Part shown: positions 53,204 through 60,980 of the stretch, piece after piece
Numbering within the stretch: position 1 is the first letter of the stretch
How the letters are laid out: each line of letters starts with the position of its first letter
From: Cellulomonas iranensis NBRC 101100 = JCM 18110
GTDB lineage: Bacteria; Actinomycetota; Actinomycetes; Actinomycetales; Cellulomonadaceae
Direction: 5' to 3'
Assembly: GCF_001552375.1 (NCBI RefSeq)
Contig: NZ_BCRB01000005.1
Location: 1 to 64,000, forward strand
Length of the DNA stretch: 64,000 nucleotides
The notes under the pieces: model-generated
Seen by the model: the letters and a program-made list of their open reading frames with translations, nothing else
Databases searched by the model: none
What the model was told of the DNA's origin: nothing
Program-made: the position numbers and the translations under genes

Positions 53204-53493
53204 AGCGCCCCTTGAAGGTGAGCCCTCCCGACGGCGCTGTCGAACGGGCTTCGCTGTCGCATCTCAGGTCGATGTTGGGGCAGCGGGCTGGGGTCTCGAA
53301 CCCAACCCTTGTAGAGCTCGCCCCCTCACCGACGACTTCGCGTGTGTTGAGCCAGCACCGGCGCTCCAGGGCGGGGCGTCGCGACAGCGCACCGTGTCCA
53401 TAGCGCAGTGACCACCGGAGCCACGAGCGGGTCGGGGGTCCTCCCTTCCCGCGTTCGCGGAACGCCTGCGAACGGGACCGCCGCCCTGGCACC
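53204..53493. other. 290-bp gap between IS element and FRG gene
   Basis: I see no supported gene or RNA. The sequence is ordinary GC-rich island DNA; open frames on the minus strand have no ribosome site or recognisable domain. Confidence 0.4.
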
Positions 53494-54417
53494 ATGGCGG
53501 TCATGACGACGCCAGTCCCGACGCCAGTCCCGACGTCGCCGTGGCCCTCGCACGTGGTCTTCGAGTCGGACTCCAGTTCCATCTGCCGGACGAGCACCAA
53601 CCCCGGGCCGAAGCGTCTGCAGCAAGCAGCGCTCGAGATCGTCAACGCGATCAGCAGCATCTCGATCTCCGGGCCTAGCGACGGGATCGTCTGGCGAGGT
53701 CAGGCCGACGAGGCATGGAGAGTCGAGTCGAAGGCGACGCGCCAGAAGAAGAGCTCGGCTCAGATCCGCGATCACGAGACGAACATGCTCCAGACGATCC
53801 GGACTATCGGCGCAGACCGCGCCCAGTACACCGGCGATTGGGAGCTGCTCGCCCGCCTGCGCCACCACGCCGCGGCCACGCGCCTCATCGACGTCACGAC
53901 CGACCCGTTCGTCGCGCTGTGGTTCCTCTGCGACGACGACTCGACCGCGGGCGGGGTCAACGTTCGGACGCGGCCTGGACTCCTCCTCGCGTTTCAGCGG
54001 AGGGCATTTACGACGATCCGCAACCCTCACGCGGTCGACTCGTACGACCAGCTCCACTCGAGGAAGCCCGCCCGACTGATCTACTCGACGCCCACGATCG
54101 ACCCCCGCATCGCAGCGCAGCGAGGACTCTTCGTGCTGCACAGCGACCCGGATACCACTGCCGGCTCGACGGTCTCCGAGCTCGGCGACTTCACGGCACC
54201 CGCCTCGTGGAACTCAACACAGATGAAGGACCTCGGGATGGCGCACGGCACGGTGGGTCGTGGGCGCAGACGGACCAACTTCCCTGAGGCGCTTGGGATC
54301 GTCGTGCCGGCCGCGGTCAAGCCCGTGCTACTGGACCGTCTTGAGACGAACTTCGGCTTCACGAGAGCGACCATCTACCCGGACTTCAGCGGGGTCGGGC
54401 AGATGTTCGCATCCTGA
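53494..54417 (+). CDS. FRG-domain protein
   Basis: 307 residues. The FRG domain is recognised from IVWRGQADEAWRVESKATR at about 65-83 and LLARLRHHAAATRLIDVTTD followed by PFVALWFLCDDD at about 120-152; these Arg/Gly/His blocks are its conserved core. FRG proteins are frequent in mobile and defence regions but their biochemistry is unsettled. The C-terminal third is unassigned. ATG 53494 or 53503 may start it. It heads the plus-strand cargo of island 2, 104 bp before the possible nuclease gene. Confidence 0.8.
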   Translation: MAVMTTPVPTPVPTSPWPSHVVFESDSSSICRTSTNPGPKRLQQAALEIVNAISSISISGPSDGIVWRGQADEAWRVESKATRQKKSSAQIRDHETNMLQTIRTIGADRAQYTGDWELLARLRHHAAATRLIDVTTDPFVALWFLCDDDSTAGGVNVRTRPGLLLAFQRRAFTTIRNPHAVDSYDQLHSRKPARLIYSTPTIDPRIAAQRGLFVLHSDPDTTAGSTVSELGDFTAPASWNSTQMKDLGMAHGTVGRGRRRTNFPEALGIVVPAAVKPVLLDRLETNFGFTRATIYPDFSGVGQMFAS

Positions 54418-54521
54418 GCCGCGAGGAACGGGAGCCGAATGGGTGACCTGCCGCCGATCTGAGCGTCACTGCGCACGCGAAGGTGACACAGTGCAGTCAT
54501 CGAGACCTTCGCGCTTGGAAA

Positions 54522-55433
54522 GTGGTGCCGCACGTGCGTTCGATCCCTGAGAAGACCCTTGAGCACTGGACTTCGCTCTACGCGACGTACCGGTACCGGT
54601 CGCACGCGGCGTTGTGGTGGCCAACTCGCGGCGAGGATGTTCGAGTCGGTGATATCGCCCCGGGCTTGTTCGGGAAGATGTTCAACCTCGAGATCAAGAC
54701 CACGGAGGCGTCGGGAACAGACCACCACGCGTACGTCGATGTCGCACAGCTACGCAGGTATCTCGCGAGTCCGGTGCCGACCTACTACGTGTTCCCGCTA
54801 CCCGGATGGGTGGGACCGATTCATCTGGCCGCGGCCGGACCGTGGCGAGGCGGTGTGCCCAAGACGGAGTTCGGGTTCATGAGGTCGCACGGCCGTTGGT
54901 TTGGGAACTGGACGATTGTGATTCCGGACTACGCGCTGTACGCGCCGATCGCTTACGCAGACGCGCACGGCGACCCCGTCAAAGACCACGAGCGGGTCTT
55001 CACGGTAGACACGACCAGCGCGGGCGCCCCGCGGCGGCAGCGAGGTCTGTACGCCGCACCGTCCTCGAGCAAGCTGACCTCGTGGAGTTGGCGCGAGTTC
55101 TGGGAACTGATGGAGGTGTGCGGCGGTTCGAGTGCGATGCCGGCGATGTTCGCCGTGTCTGGAGGGGGCGGCGACGGCCCGGTTCACCGTTCGGCGCTGG
55201 TCGCGAAGATTGCGGCGGTGGCTCGGCTCGAAGAAGCCACATCCCCGGTGTTCTACGCGCCCGCTGATCGACAAGCAGTGCCGACCCTCGACCAGGAGTA
55301 CGCGCCGATCGCTGCGACAAGCGTCGCGGTGTCCGGGGAGCGGGTGAGGGACGGGGCCGACGACCGCCACGACTCGCACCTGACGTCGGTGTACTTGTCC
55401 GCAGCACAGATCGCCTCAGCCCGAGCGAGCTGA
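54522..55433 (+). CDS. Unknown protein, possible PD-(D/E)xK nuclease fold
   Basis: About 303 residues. The first 100 include ALWWPTRGEDVRVGDIAPGL and FNLEIKTTE, an acidic-x-Lys pair resembling the D...ExK site of restriction-type nucleases, then YVDVAQLRRYL and YYVFPLPGW. The rest is low in recognisable motifs. GTGs at 54483, 54522, 54525 and 54534 are all possible starts; I took 54522 after GGAAAG without strong preference. The nuclease idea is inference from one motif. It sits between the FRG gene and a small ORF. Confidence 0.6.
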   Translation: MVPHVRSIPEKTLEHWTSLYATYRYRSHAALWWPTRGEDVRVGDIAPGLFGKMFNLEIKTTEASGTDHHAYVDVAQLRRYLASPVPTYYVFPLPGWVGPIHLAAAGPWRGGVPKTEFGFMRSHGRWFGNWTIVIPDYALYAPIAYADAHGDPVKDHERVFTVDTTSAGAPRRQRGLYAAPSSSKLTSWSWREFWELMEVCGGSSAMPAMFAVSGGGGDGPVHRSALVAKIAAVARLEEATSPVFYAPADRQAVPTLDQEYAPIAATSVAVSGERVRDGADDRHDSHLTSVYLSAAQIASARAS

Positions 55434-55506
55434 CAGCGACCAACACATCGGCCTCGAGAACAGCACGAGCGCTCCAAACTCGCCACAGATGGATCAAGGA
55501 GAGCAG

Positions 55507-55770
55507 ATGACACCCCTCGAAGCGCTGTGGGACGCCGACGTGAACACCGCGGGCTACATCGTCGAAGCCGCCGCCGGCGATGGCTGGACCGTCTCCGCCC
55601 GTGAACACGTCGAGATGCTTGCCCGGGCGAGCTTCACACCGGCACCGAAGACGCAAGAGATCCTCGACGTCCTGCGGAACGCTCAGTTCACCTTCCGCCC
55701 TGTGTGGTTCCCCACGGCCGGCGAAGTCATGCAAGGGAAGGCGCTTCAGGCAGTCGAAGTGTCGGGGTGA
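55507..55770 (+). CDS. Small unknown protein of island 2
   Basis: 87 residues from ATG 55507, ten bases after AAGGAG. It is acidic, soluble and compact (MTPLEALWDADVNTAGYIVE, GDGWTVSAREHVEMLARASF). No family recognised. Its size and strand would suit an accessory or antitoxin-like subunit of the nearby genes. Confidence 0.6.
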   Translation: MTPLEALWDADVNTAGYIVEAAAGDGWTVSAREHVEMLARASFTPAPKTQEILDVLRNAQFTFRPVWFPTAGEVMQGKALQAVEVSG

Positions 55771-56098
55771 AGGCGGGTGATGGGTCTGCCGCGCGGACAG
55801 GTGAAAGCTGTCACCCACTCCTGCAGCAGACCCTGCGGCCGAAACGTCCGGCGGCGTGCGCTGTGGCGGGCGGTCCGAGTGCGGTGTGTGCGCGTGCGGT
55901 CGCGGCGGCGATGGCGCTGCGGGCGGGGGCGTGGCTGATCATGACGAGCTGCTGGTCGGCGAGCTTGCCGACGATCATGCGGTTGCGGTAAACGCCGGTG
56001 TGGAGGACGTCGCTGATAACGAGGACGCCTCGGCCAGTCAGGACGACTATGTCGTTTTCTGCTTCACCAAGGTTGACCAGCACTGCCAGGAGAGGGCT
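55771..56098. other. 328-bp gap before the DUF6414/AAA+ pair
   Basis: No gene can be supported. A minus-strand open frame over it (containing LADQQLVMISHAPARSAI) has protein-like composition but I know no family for it; it may be a decayed fragment. The 3' end holds the ribosome site GGAGAGG of the next gene. Confidence 0.4.
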
Positions 56099-56866
56099 AT
56101 GAGCAAAGAATCCGGTGAGGAAACCCGAAAGCCGATGATCAAGGTCGTGTACTTTGACGAGCAGAGCGCGTCGGACTATCTCGACATCACCGCGGGCGGA
56201 AAAGCCGAGACCACCAGCGGGGAGGTGCGCGAACGCACGCGTGACATGCACTCGAAGGTGGAGACGCAGCTCGCCGCGAAGTTTAGCTGGCTGCCGTTCG
56301 TGGGCGCGTCAGCCCAGGTGGGCGCCGGCATCGACGTGGCGAGCGTCGGGCAGAGCATCCTGAGCAAGACGCTGTCGAACACGATCTTGACCGACTACCT
56401 CGCGGAGGTGTCCAGCGACAGCCGCGTCCGCGTCCTGGAGGGCTTGAGCGTGACCGCACCGAAGGACTCGGCGGCCTACGTGAAGATGTACACGCCCTAC
56501 ATGATCATCGCTCGCACCGAAGACTCCGGTCTCGACATCGCACGGATGGACGAAGCGTTCGAACGAGCTAAGGGCTACTACGATCTTCTCGGCACGGACA
56601 ACGAAGGTCACAAGTGTGTGCTGCGTTTCAACATCCGCGCGTTCCGCAACAACTACGGTCTGGCGGACCTCCGGCGGATGCGCCTGGTCTACCACGGTGT
56701 GCGCGTCGGCGAGACGACCGAGGCAGATCTCGCCATGAGGGCCGAGATGTCCGGGGACCACGACCCCGAGCCGACATCCGCGGTGGATATCCTGGACGGC
56801 GATTCGCCTGCGGCTCCGCCTCTGGACGTGTTTGACGTCATCCTGGCGGGTGTCTCCGGTGAGTGA
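56099..56866 (+). CDS. DUF6414-like protein
   Basis: 255 residues from ATG 56099 after GGAGAGG. The start KPMIKVVYFDEQSASDYLDI is the pattern I associate with DUF6414. A Gly/Ala-rich, partly hydrophobic stretch follows at about 60-85 (WLPFVGASAQVGAGIDVAS), then a mixed alpha/beta region and an acidic tail. The family has no known function. Its stop overlaps the AAA+ gene's GTG by eight bases, so the two proteins are probably made together and act as a pair. Confidence 0.65.
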   Translation: MSKESGEETRKPMIKVVYFDEQSASDYLDITAGGKAETTSGEVRERTRDMHSKVETQLAAKFSWLPFVGASAQVGAGIDVASVGQSILSKTLSNTILTDYLAEVSSDSRVRVLEGLSVTAPKDSAAYVKMYTPYMIIARTEDSGLDIARMDEAFERAKGYYDLLGTDNEGHKCVLRFNIRAFRNNYGLADLRRMRLVYHGVRVGETTEADLAMRAEMSGDHDPEPTSAVDILDGDSPAAPPLDVFDVILAGVSGE

Positions 56867-58001
56867 CCCGACCGTAACCATCTATTACGGGCCGCTCACC
56901 TGGTTCACGGACGAGATCGGTGCGACTCCTCACGAACGCCTAATGGATTTGGTGTTCGCACGCGAGGAAGATCGCCGCACAGTTCTTCACCGGCTCGAGG
57001 GCGCCCCCGATCCGGGGGAGGACCCCGAGGATGCTGAGGCTGCGCGACCGCACCGGGTGGTGGCGGAGTCCGGTGACTACGCGAGCCTGCAAGAGCACGT
57101 GATCACGAACTTTGCCGGTCTCGTCCGGCAGCTGCGCCCGCACGAGCTCCACCTTCAGAACCCGCCGGCGGCGGTCCGTGCGCAGTTGGAGCGGGTCGCG
57201 GACGTAGAGATCAAGACGTACCCATATCCGCGGGTGACGAAAGAGGTCGTGAGGGCGGTCCGTGACGGGTTCGCCGATCACCTCGTGGGCCAGGCGCACG
57301 TGAAGGAGTCCCTGCTGGCAGCACTGTACCCATTGACCCGCGAGAACCGCTCCGCACCGATCGTCCTGATGTTCTTCGGCCCATCCGGTGTGGGCAAGAC
57401 CGAGACCGCCCAGTTCGTCAACGGCCTGCTGGGTGGCAGGCTGCTGCGCAAGCAGTTCTCGATGTTTCACAGTGACAAGTTCGCTTCCTATCTTTTCGGC
57501 GGTACGCACTCGGAGGCATCGCTAGCGCGGGACCTGCTCGACCGGGAGTCCGGGGTGATCCTGATCGACGAGTTCGACAAGGCCAACCCGGTCTTCCACA
57601 GCGCGTTCTACCAGTTGTTCGACGGTGGCGAGTTCGAGGACAAGAACTACAGCGTGACTGTGGGTCCGTCGTTGATCATCTGCACGTCGAACTACGAGTC
57701 GGTCACCCAAGTCCGAGATGCCCTTGGCGACGCCTTGTACTCCCGGTTCGACGCGATGATCGAATTCAAGAGCCTGTCGGCCGAGCAAATCGACGTGGTG
57801 ATCGACCGGCTCGTCGCGGACCGCTTCACCAAACTCGATGCGGACGAATCGGCGCGAATCGATCCGGCGGAGGTCACGGCGCTCCTCAAGGCAGGCGCGA
57901 GCCGCACCGGCAACGTCCGGAGGCTTGGGAAGTTTGTCGACGAACTCATCTCGCTGATGCTCGTTCGCTCGTGGACGCACGAGGAGGGGTCACCCATCTA
58001 G
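56859..58001 (+). CDS. AAA+ ATPase of ClpA/ClpB type
   Basis: 380 residues. N-terminal 135 residues are unassigned. The AAA+ module has GQAHVKESLLAALY, Walker A GPSGVGKT at 174-181, Walker B VILIDEFD at 233-240, sensor-1-like LIICTSNYES and a candidate Arg finger in YSRFD. Among AAA+ groups this is nearest the second ATPase domain of ClpB/torsin, used to thread or remodel proteins; no protease partner is encoded nearby. It overlaps the DUF6414-like gene by eight bases and ends before a hairpin at 58231. Confidence 0.88.
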   Translation: MSDPTVTIYYGPLTWFTDEIGATPHERLMDLVFAREEDRRTVLHRLEGAPDPGEDPEDAEAARPHRVVAESGDYASLQEHVITNFAGLVRQLRPHELHLQNPPAAVRAQLERVADVEIKTYPYPRVTKEVVRAVRDGFADHLVGQAHVKESLLAALYPLTRENRSAPIVLMFFGPSGVGKTETAQFVNGLLGGRLLRKQFSMFHSDKFASYLFGGTHSEASLARDLLDRESGVILIDEFDKANPVFHSAFYQLFDGGEFEDKNYSVTVGPSLIICTSNYESVTQVRDALGDALYSRFDAMIEFKSLSAEQIDVVIDRLVADRFTKLDADESARIDPAEVTALLKAGASRTGNVRRLGKFVDELISLMLVRSWTHEEGSPI

Positions 58002-58230
58002 CCATCTCGCGCCGGCCTGAGGGTCAGCCGTCGAAGCTGCGGTCGCAGATCGTCCAACCGTGCGTCAGTTCCACCGAGCACTCGGTGGCATGACGGTACC
58101 TGACTGGGAGCCGGGATCCTGCAGGCCAGCAAGAGGACCCGTTTCCGATCTGGGAATGTCCACCTTCGGCTTAGCGACTCTATGCCAGTTGACCAGCGAC
58201 GACGGGTTATTTGACAAGTGCCATATCCGA

Positions 58231-58260
58231 GGTGGCTGGGCTCGTCGAAACCCAGCCACC
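58231..58260. terminator. 10-bp stem hairpin after the AAA+ gene
   Basis: GGTGGCTGGG and CCCAGCCACC pair around CTCGTCGAAA. It lies in the 383-bp gap 58002-58384 between the convergent AAA+ and AlbA_2-like genes and could end both transcripts. The rest of the gap shows no gene. Confidence 0.6.
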
Positions 58261-58384
58261 GGGTTCAAGGTCGAGCCGACAAGCACCGAGTTGCAGCTTG
58301 CCTCGAGCACGAACTACGCGGCAGGGGCCCGGACCGTTCGCGCCAATGCCTTGGACGCACCGACCTCGGCGCGCCTGGGTTCCC

Positions 58385-59818
58385 CTACCCCAGGTTATCG
58401 AGATGAGTCTCGATAACCTCCGAAACGTCTGGTGCCTCGTCGATCGCCAGGGTCATCTCACCCTCGTATACTCTGTGGTGCCCCCTTGACGTTAGGGTCC
58501 ACGTCCCGCGAACGGTCGCCATACCGGGGTCGCGGACAACGACGACGAATGTCTCATCCGGGAACGCCTCGACCTCTTCTCGGGGCCGCAGGTCTCCGAT
58601 CGACCACGTGCCGTTGATGGATCCGCCGTTACTCCAGGAGAAATCGGGGGGCGTGTACGCAGAGGGCAGCGACGGTACGTACATGGACGGCCCGGGCATC
58701 GTTGCCCAAGGGCTTGGTTCGGGTCGAGGTCCCCACGCACGCGGAGGTCGAGGTGGCCAGTCGCTCCGAGAGATTGCCGCCTCGCGCGGTTCCAGACCTT
58801 CGACGTCACCTTCGAGGTGGATAGAGAGCTCCACGTCCTCGAGAAAGGTGTCCGCACGGTTCGCAACTCGAACGATCACGGGCTCAGCCGCGCGCGCGAG
58901 AAGCGCATCAAGGAAGTTCGAGATAGCGTCCTGTGCTTTCACCTCCCAGGCGCGCACGGATGCCACGTAATCCTCACGGGCGCGGTCCTCAGGGATTGCC
59001 CTGCCTACGAGAGGGTTCATCAACGGCACGTTTGAGCGGAGAGCCTCCCGCAGCGAGGAAACGGCAGCAAGCTCCGTCAGCGAGTGAACTGGTCGCTCGA
59101 CGGGCGGTTCCTCGTCAGGCAGCTTGCGTAGGAGTGCCGCAGCCACCTTGGTTACATGCGCGCCCAAGAAGCCCGGGTCGACGGCTGGCCGCACTGCCGT
59201 TCCAACGAGGGTGACCTCGATGTCGACGCTTGGATGGCTGGTCTTGCCGCGCTGGATCAGAGCGGCAATCTCCTCAGCGGTCGCCGGACGTGTCGACCCT
59301 TCGGCGCGAATGTACAGCCCACCGTTACGCAACGAGTACTTCTGCTCGCTTTTCTCACTCGGCGAGAAGTCGCGCCAGCAGAGAAACGGGTCTTGTCCTG
59401 CGACGGGCGGGTCAACGAGAACCAGCAGCACGTCGCGATCCGAGGAGACAGGGACTCGGACAACATCCCACCCGGGACCGGAAGCGGTGACGAACGGGCG
59501 AACCCGTTCTTCGATCTCACCGATCTCGATGGCAGGGATTCCCGGTGCGACACCCGGAGCGACGCCGATAACCATGACGCCATAGCCGCCGAACGCCCGG
59601 TTCGCAAGTTCTACGGAACGGTTCGCAGCCCCGAGAATGAACTTTGCGACCTTGGCCGCGCCTAGCGTCCGCGTGAGGTCGATGTCCGACTTCACCTCGA
59701 GGTAGTGCCGCTCCGCCCGGTCGTCCGTGCGAACGAGCGCCTCCACCAGCCGACGGGCGGCGAGCTCGCCTGTCGGAGGGCGGGTCGTATCGATGGGCGG
59801 CGCGTCCTTATCGGCCAT
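58385..59818 (-). CDS. AlbA_2/Schlafen-like putative DNA-binding protein
   Basis: 477 residues. The N-terminal 190 match the AlbA_2 (divergent AAA_4/Schlafen-type) layout: ERHYLEVKSDIDLTRTLGAAK, then AKFILGAANRS, GGYGVMVIGVAP and GGLYIRAEGSTRPAT. Such domains bind nucleic acid or nucleotides and some are nucleases. The C-terminal half includes a Pro-rich linker (about 340-395) and a beta-rich end. It is the only minus-strand cargo gene of island 2. Its 3' end holds an 11-bp inverted repeat (58393-58418). Confidence 0.75.
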   Translation of the reverse strand: MADKDAPPIDTTRPPTGELAARRLVEALVRTDDRAERHYLEVKSDIDLTRTLGAAKVAKFILGAANRSVELANRAFGGYGVMVIGVAPGVAPGIPAIEIGEIEERVRPFVTASGPGWDVVRVPVSSDRDVLLVLVDPPVAGQDPFLCWRDFSPSEKSEQKYSLRNGGLYIRAEGSTRPATAEEIAALIQRGKTSHPSVDIEVTLVGTAVRPAVDPGFLGAHVTKVAAALLRKLPDEEPPVERPVHSLTELAAVSSLREALRSNVPLMNPLVGRAIPEDRAREDYVASVRAWEVKAQDAISNFLDALLARAAEPVIVRVANRADTFLEDVELSIHLEGDVEGLEPREAAISRSDWPPRPPRAWGPRPEPSPWATMPGPSMYVPSLPSAYTPPDFSWSNGGSINGTWSIGDLRPREEVEAFPDETFVVVVRDPGMATVRGTWTLTSRGHHRVYEGEMTLAIDEAPDVSEVIETHLDNLG

Positions 59819-60108
59819 GTCCGGGACAGTACAGGCTCCCCACGCCGCGCGGACGACTCGAATTCCTGGGTCTCCTCATCGCCGGCGAGCCTGAAGAACG
59901 CGCGCTGTGCTGACCGTGCTGCCAGCCCCCGCTCGAGCCGCCCGGCCGGTCGCACCAGCAGCACCAGCGCACGAGTTCACTTGGGCAGAGCCACCCGTGG
60001 ACACCCAGGTCAGACGCTCGCAGCGTTCCGACTTCCGTCGATGTCCGTTCTGTCCCTCAAGGTATGCCACACACCTGACGAGGCACTACGGAGTTTCCTA
60101 CTGGTCCC
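59819..60108. other. 290-bp gap at the right end of island 2
   Basis: No supported gene. It ends at CAGGCGCGCGGG (60109-60120), where the tRNA-flank repeat begins. Confidence 0.4.
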
Positions 60109-60504
60109 CAGGCGCGCGGGACAGGCGAGAAACGTGGTCAAGAACCCGTCGGCGGTCTCGACCGGCACTGCTGAGCGTGGTCTCGCTGGTCCCGTGCTGC
60201 GCCGGCCGGGGCCGTGCGGTCCGATCGGCGCGGGTTCAGCCTACCGGTGCCGCGACTCGGGGTGCGCCGATCACCTCAAGGGCTGGTGTCGTCGTAGTTC
60301 AGTTGGGGGGTGGCTTCAGGCAGCGGGAGCGAGTGCCTGCGTGCGCTGCCGTTGGCGGTGATGCTAGTCGGCCACGGCGTCGTGCGTCACCGCGAAGGAG
60401 AGCATGACCAACGCTTGCCGTTCGCCTGTGAGCGCGACCATGCGACCGCGGTCGAGCCAGGCGTCGGGCTGGGAGTGGGACGACTCGGCGTCGTTGCGCC
60501 ACCC
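60109..60504. repeat. Copy B of the tRNA 5'-flank repeat
   Basis: Homologous to 51547-51941. It begins with CAGGCGC, the complement of the first seven tRNA bases, but the rest of the tRNA is missing, so it looks like a tRNA-Arg locus that lost its gene body. It includes the second transposase-like fragment. Confidence 0.8.
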
Positions 60505-60560
60505 GTGCGTCGACGTGTCGACGGGCGCGCACCGGTGGGTGCATGCGGAGGCGCTCAGGG
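60364..60560 (-). pseudogene. C-terminal fragment of transposase-like gene, copy B
   Basis: Reads APVDTSTHGWRNDAESSHSQ and on to LVMLSFAVTHDAVAD, then a TAG where copy A has Trp. The reading frame extends somewhat further upstream than in copy A, because copy A is cut by the IS element. No start codon or complete domain remains. Confidence 0.5.
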
Positions 60561-60584
60561 CGGCTCCAGGGTCGGATTGACCGA

Positions 60585-60968
60585 CTACAGCACGTCACCC
60601 CGGGCCGCGAGCAGATCTCGTGCCGTCGTCCCGGGGCGCAGCTCGACGAGCGTGTCCGCCCAGTCGGTCAGGACGACCGAGGAGTCACCGGCGAAGCCCG
60701 GGAGGCTGGTGATGACCGAGACGACCTGCGCGAGCGTCTCTGGCGTCCGCCAGTCGACGTCGAGCGCCTCCCCCGCCACGTCCACCTCGACGAGCGCGAC
60801 CAGCTCCTCACCGTCCAGCACGGTGATCTGTCCCGCGGACACCTCCGACAGGCGACCACTCACCCCGGCGAACGTGCTGCGCGGCCAGGCCGCGCGCACG
60901 ACGTCGAAGACGGCCGACGGGTCGAACCGGAAGTCACCGTCCGCGACGGCGACGACGGAGTTGGGCAT
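60585..60968 (-). CDS. Probable immunity protein for the PrsW-linked toxin
   Basis: 127 residues, ATG 60968 after GGAGAG, 12 bp downstream of the toxin gene. It is acidic and looks like one alpha/beta domain (FRFDPSAVFDVVRAAWPRS, GQITVLDGEELVALVEVDV, SVVLTDWADTLVELRP). Small acidic genes directly after a polymorphic toxin usually encode the cognate inhibitor; I infer this from position and charge, not from a recognised family. Confidence 0.65.
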   Translation of the reverse strand: MPNSVVAVADGDFRFDPSAVFDVVRAAWPRSTFAGVSGRLSEVSAGQITVLDGEELVALVEVDVAGEALDVDWRTPETLAQVVSVITSLPGFAGDSSVVLTDWADTLVELRPGTTARDLLAARGDVL

Positions 60969-60980
60969 CTCTCCAACCTC

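Noticed and set aside
55811-56251. Minus-strand open frame with protein-like composition over the gap before the DUF6414-like gene
   Set aside because: No ribosome site or recognised family, and half of it lies antisense to the DUF6414-like gene.
58340-58384. CGCGCCTGGG followed by a hairpin, resembling a third tRNA-Arg fragment
   Set aside because: Only about ten bases match the tRNA 3' end and the surrounding sequence does not continue the match.
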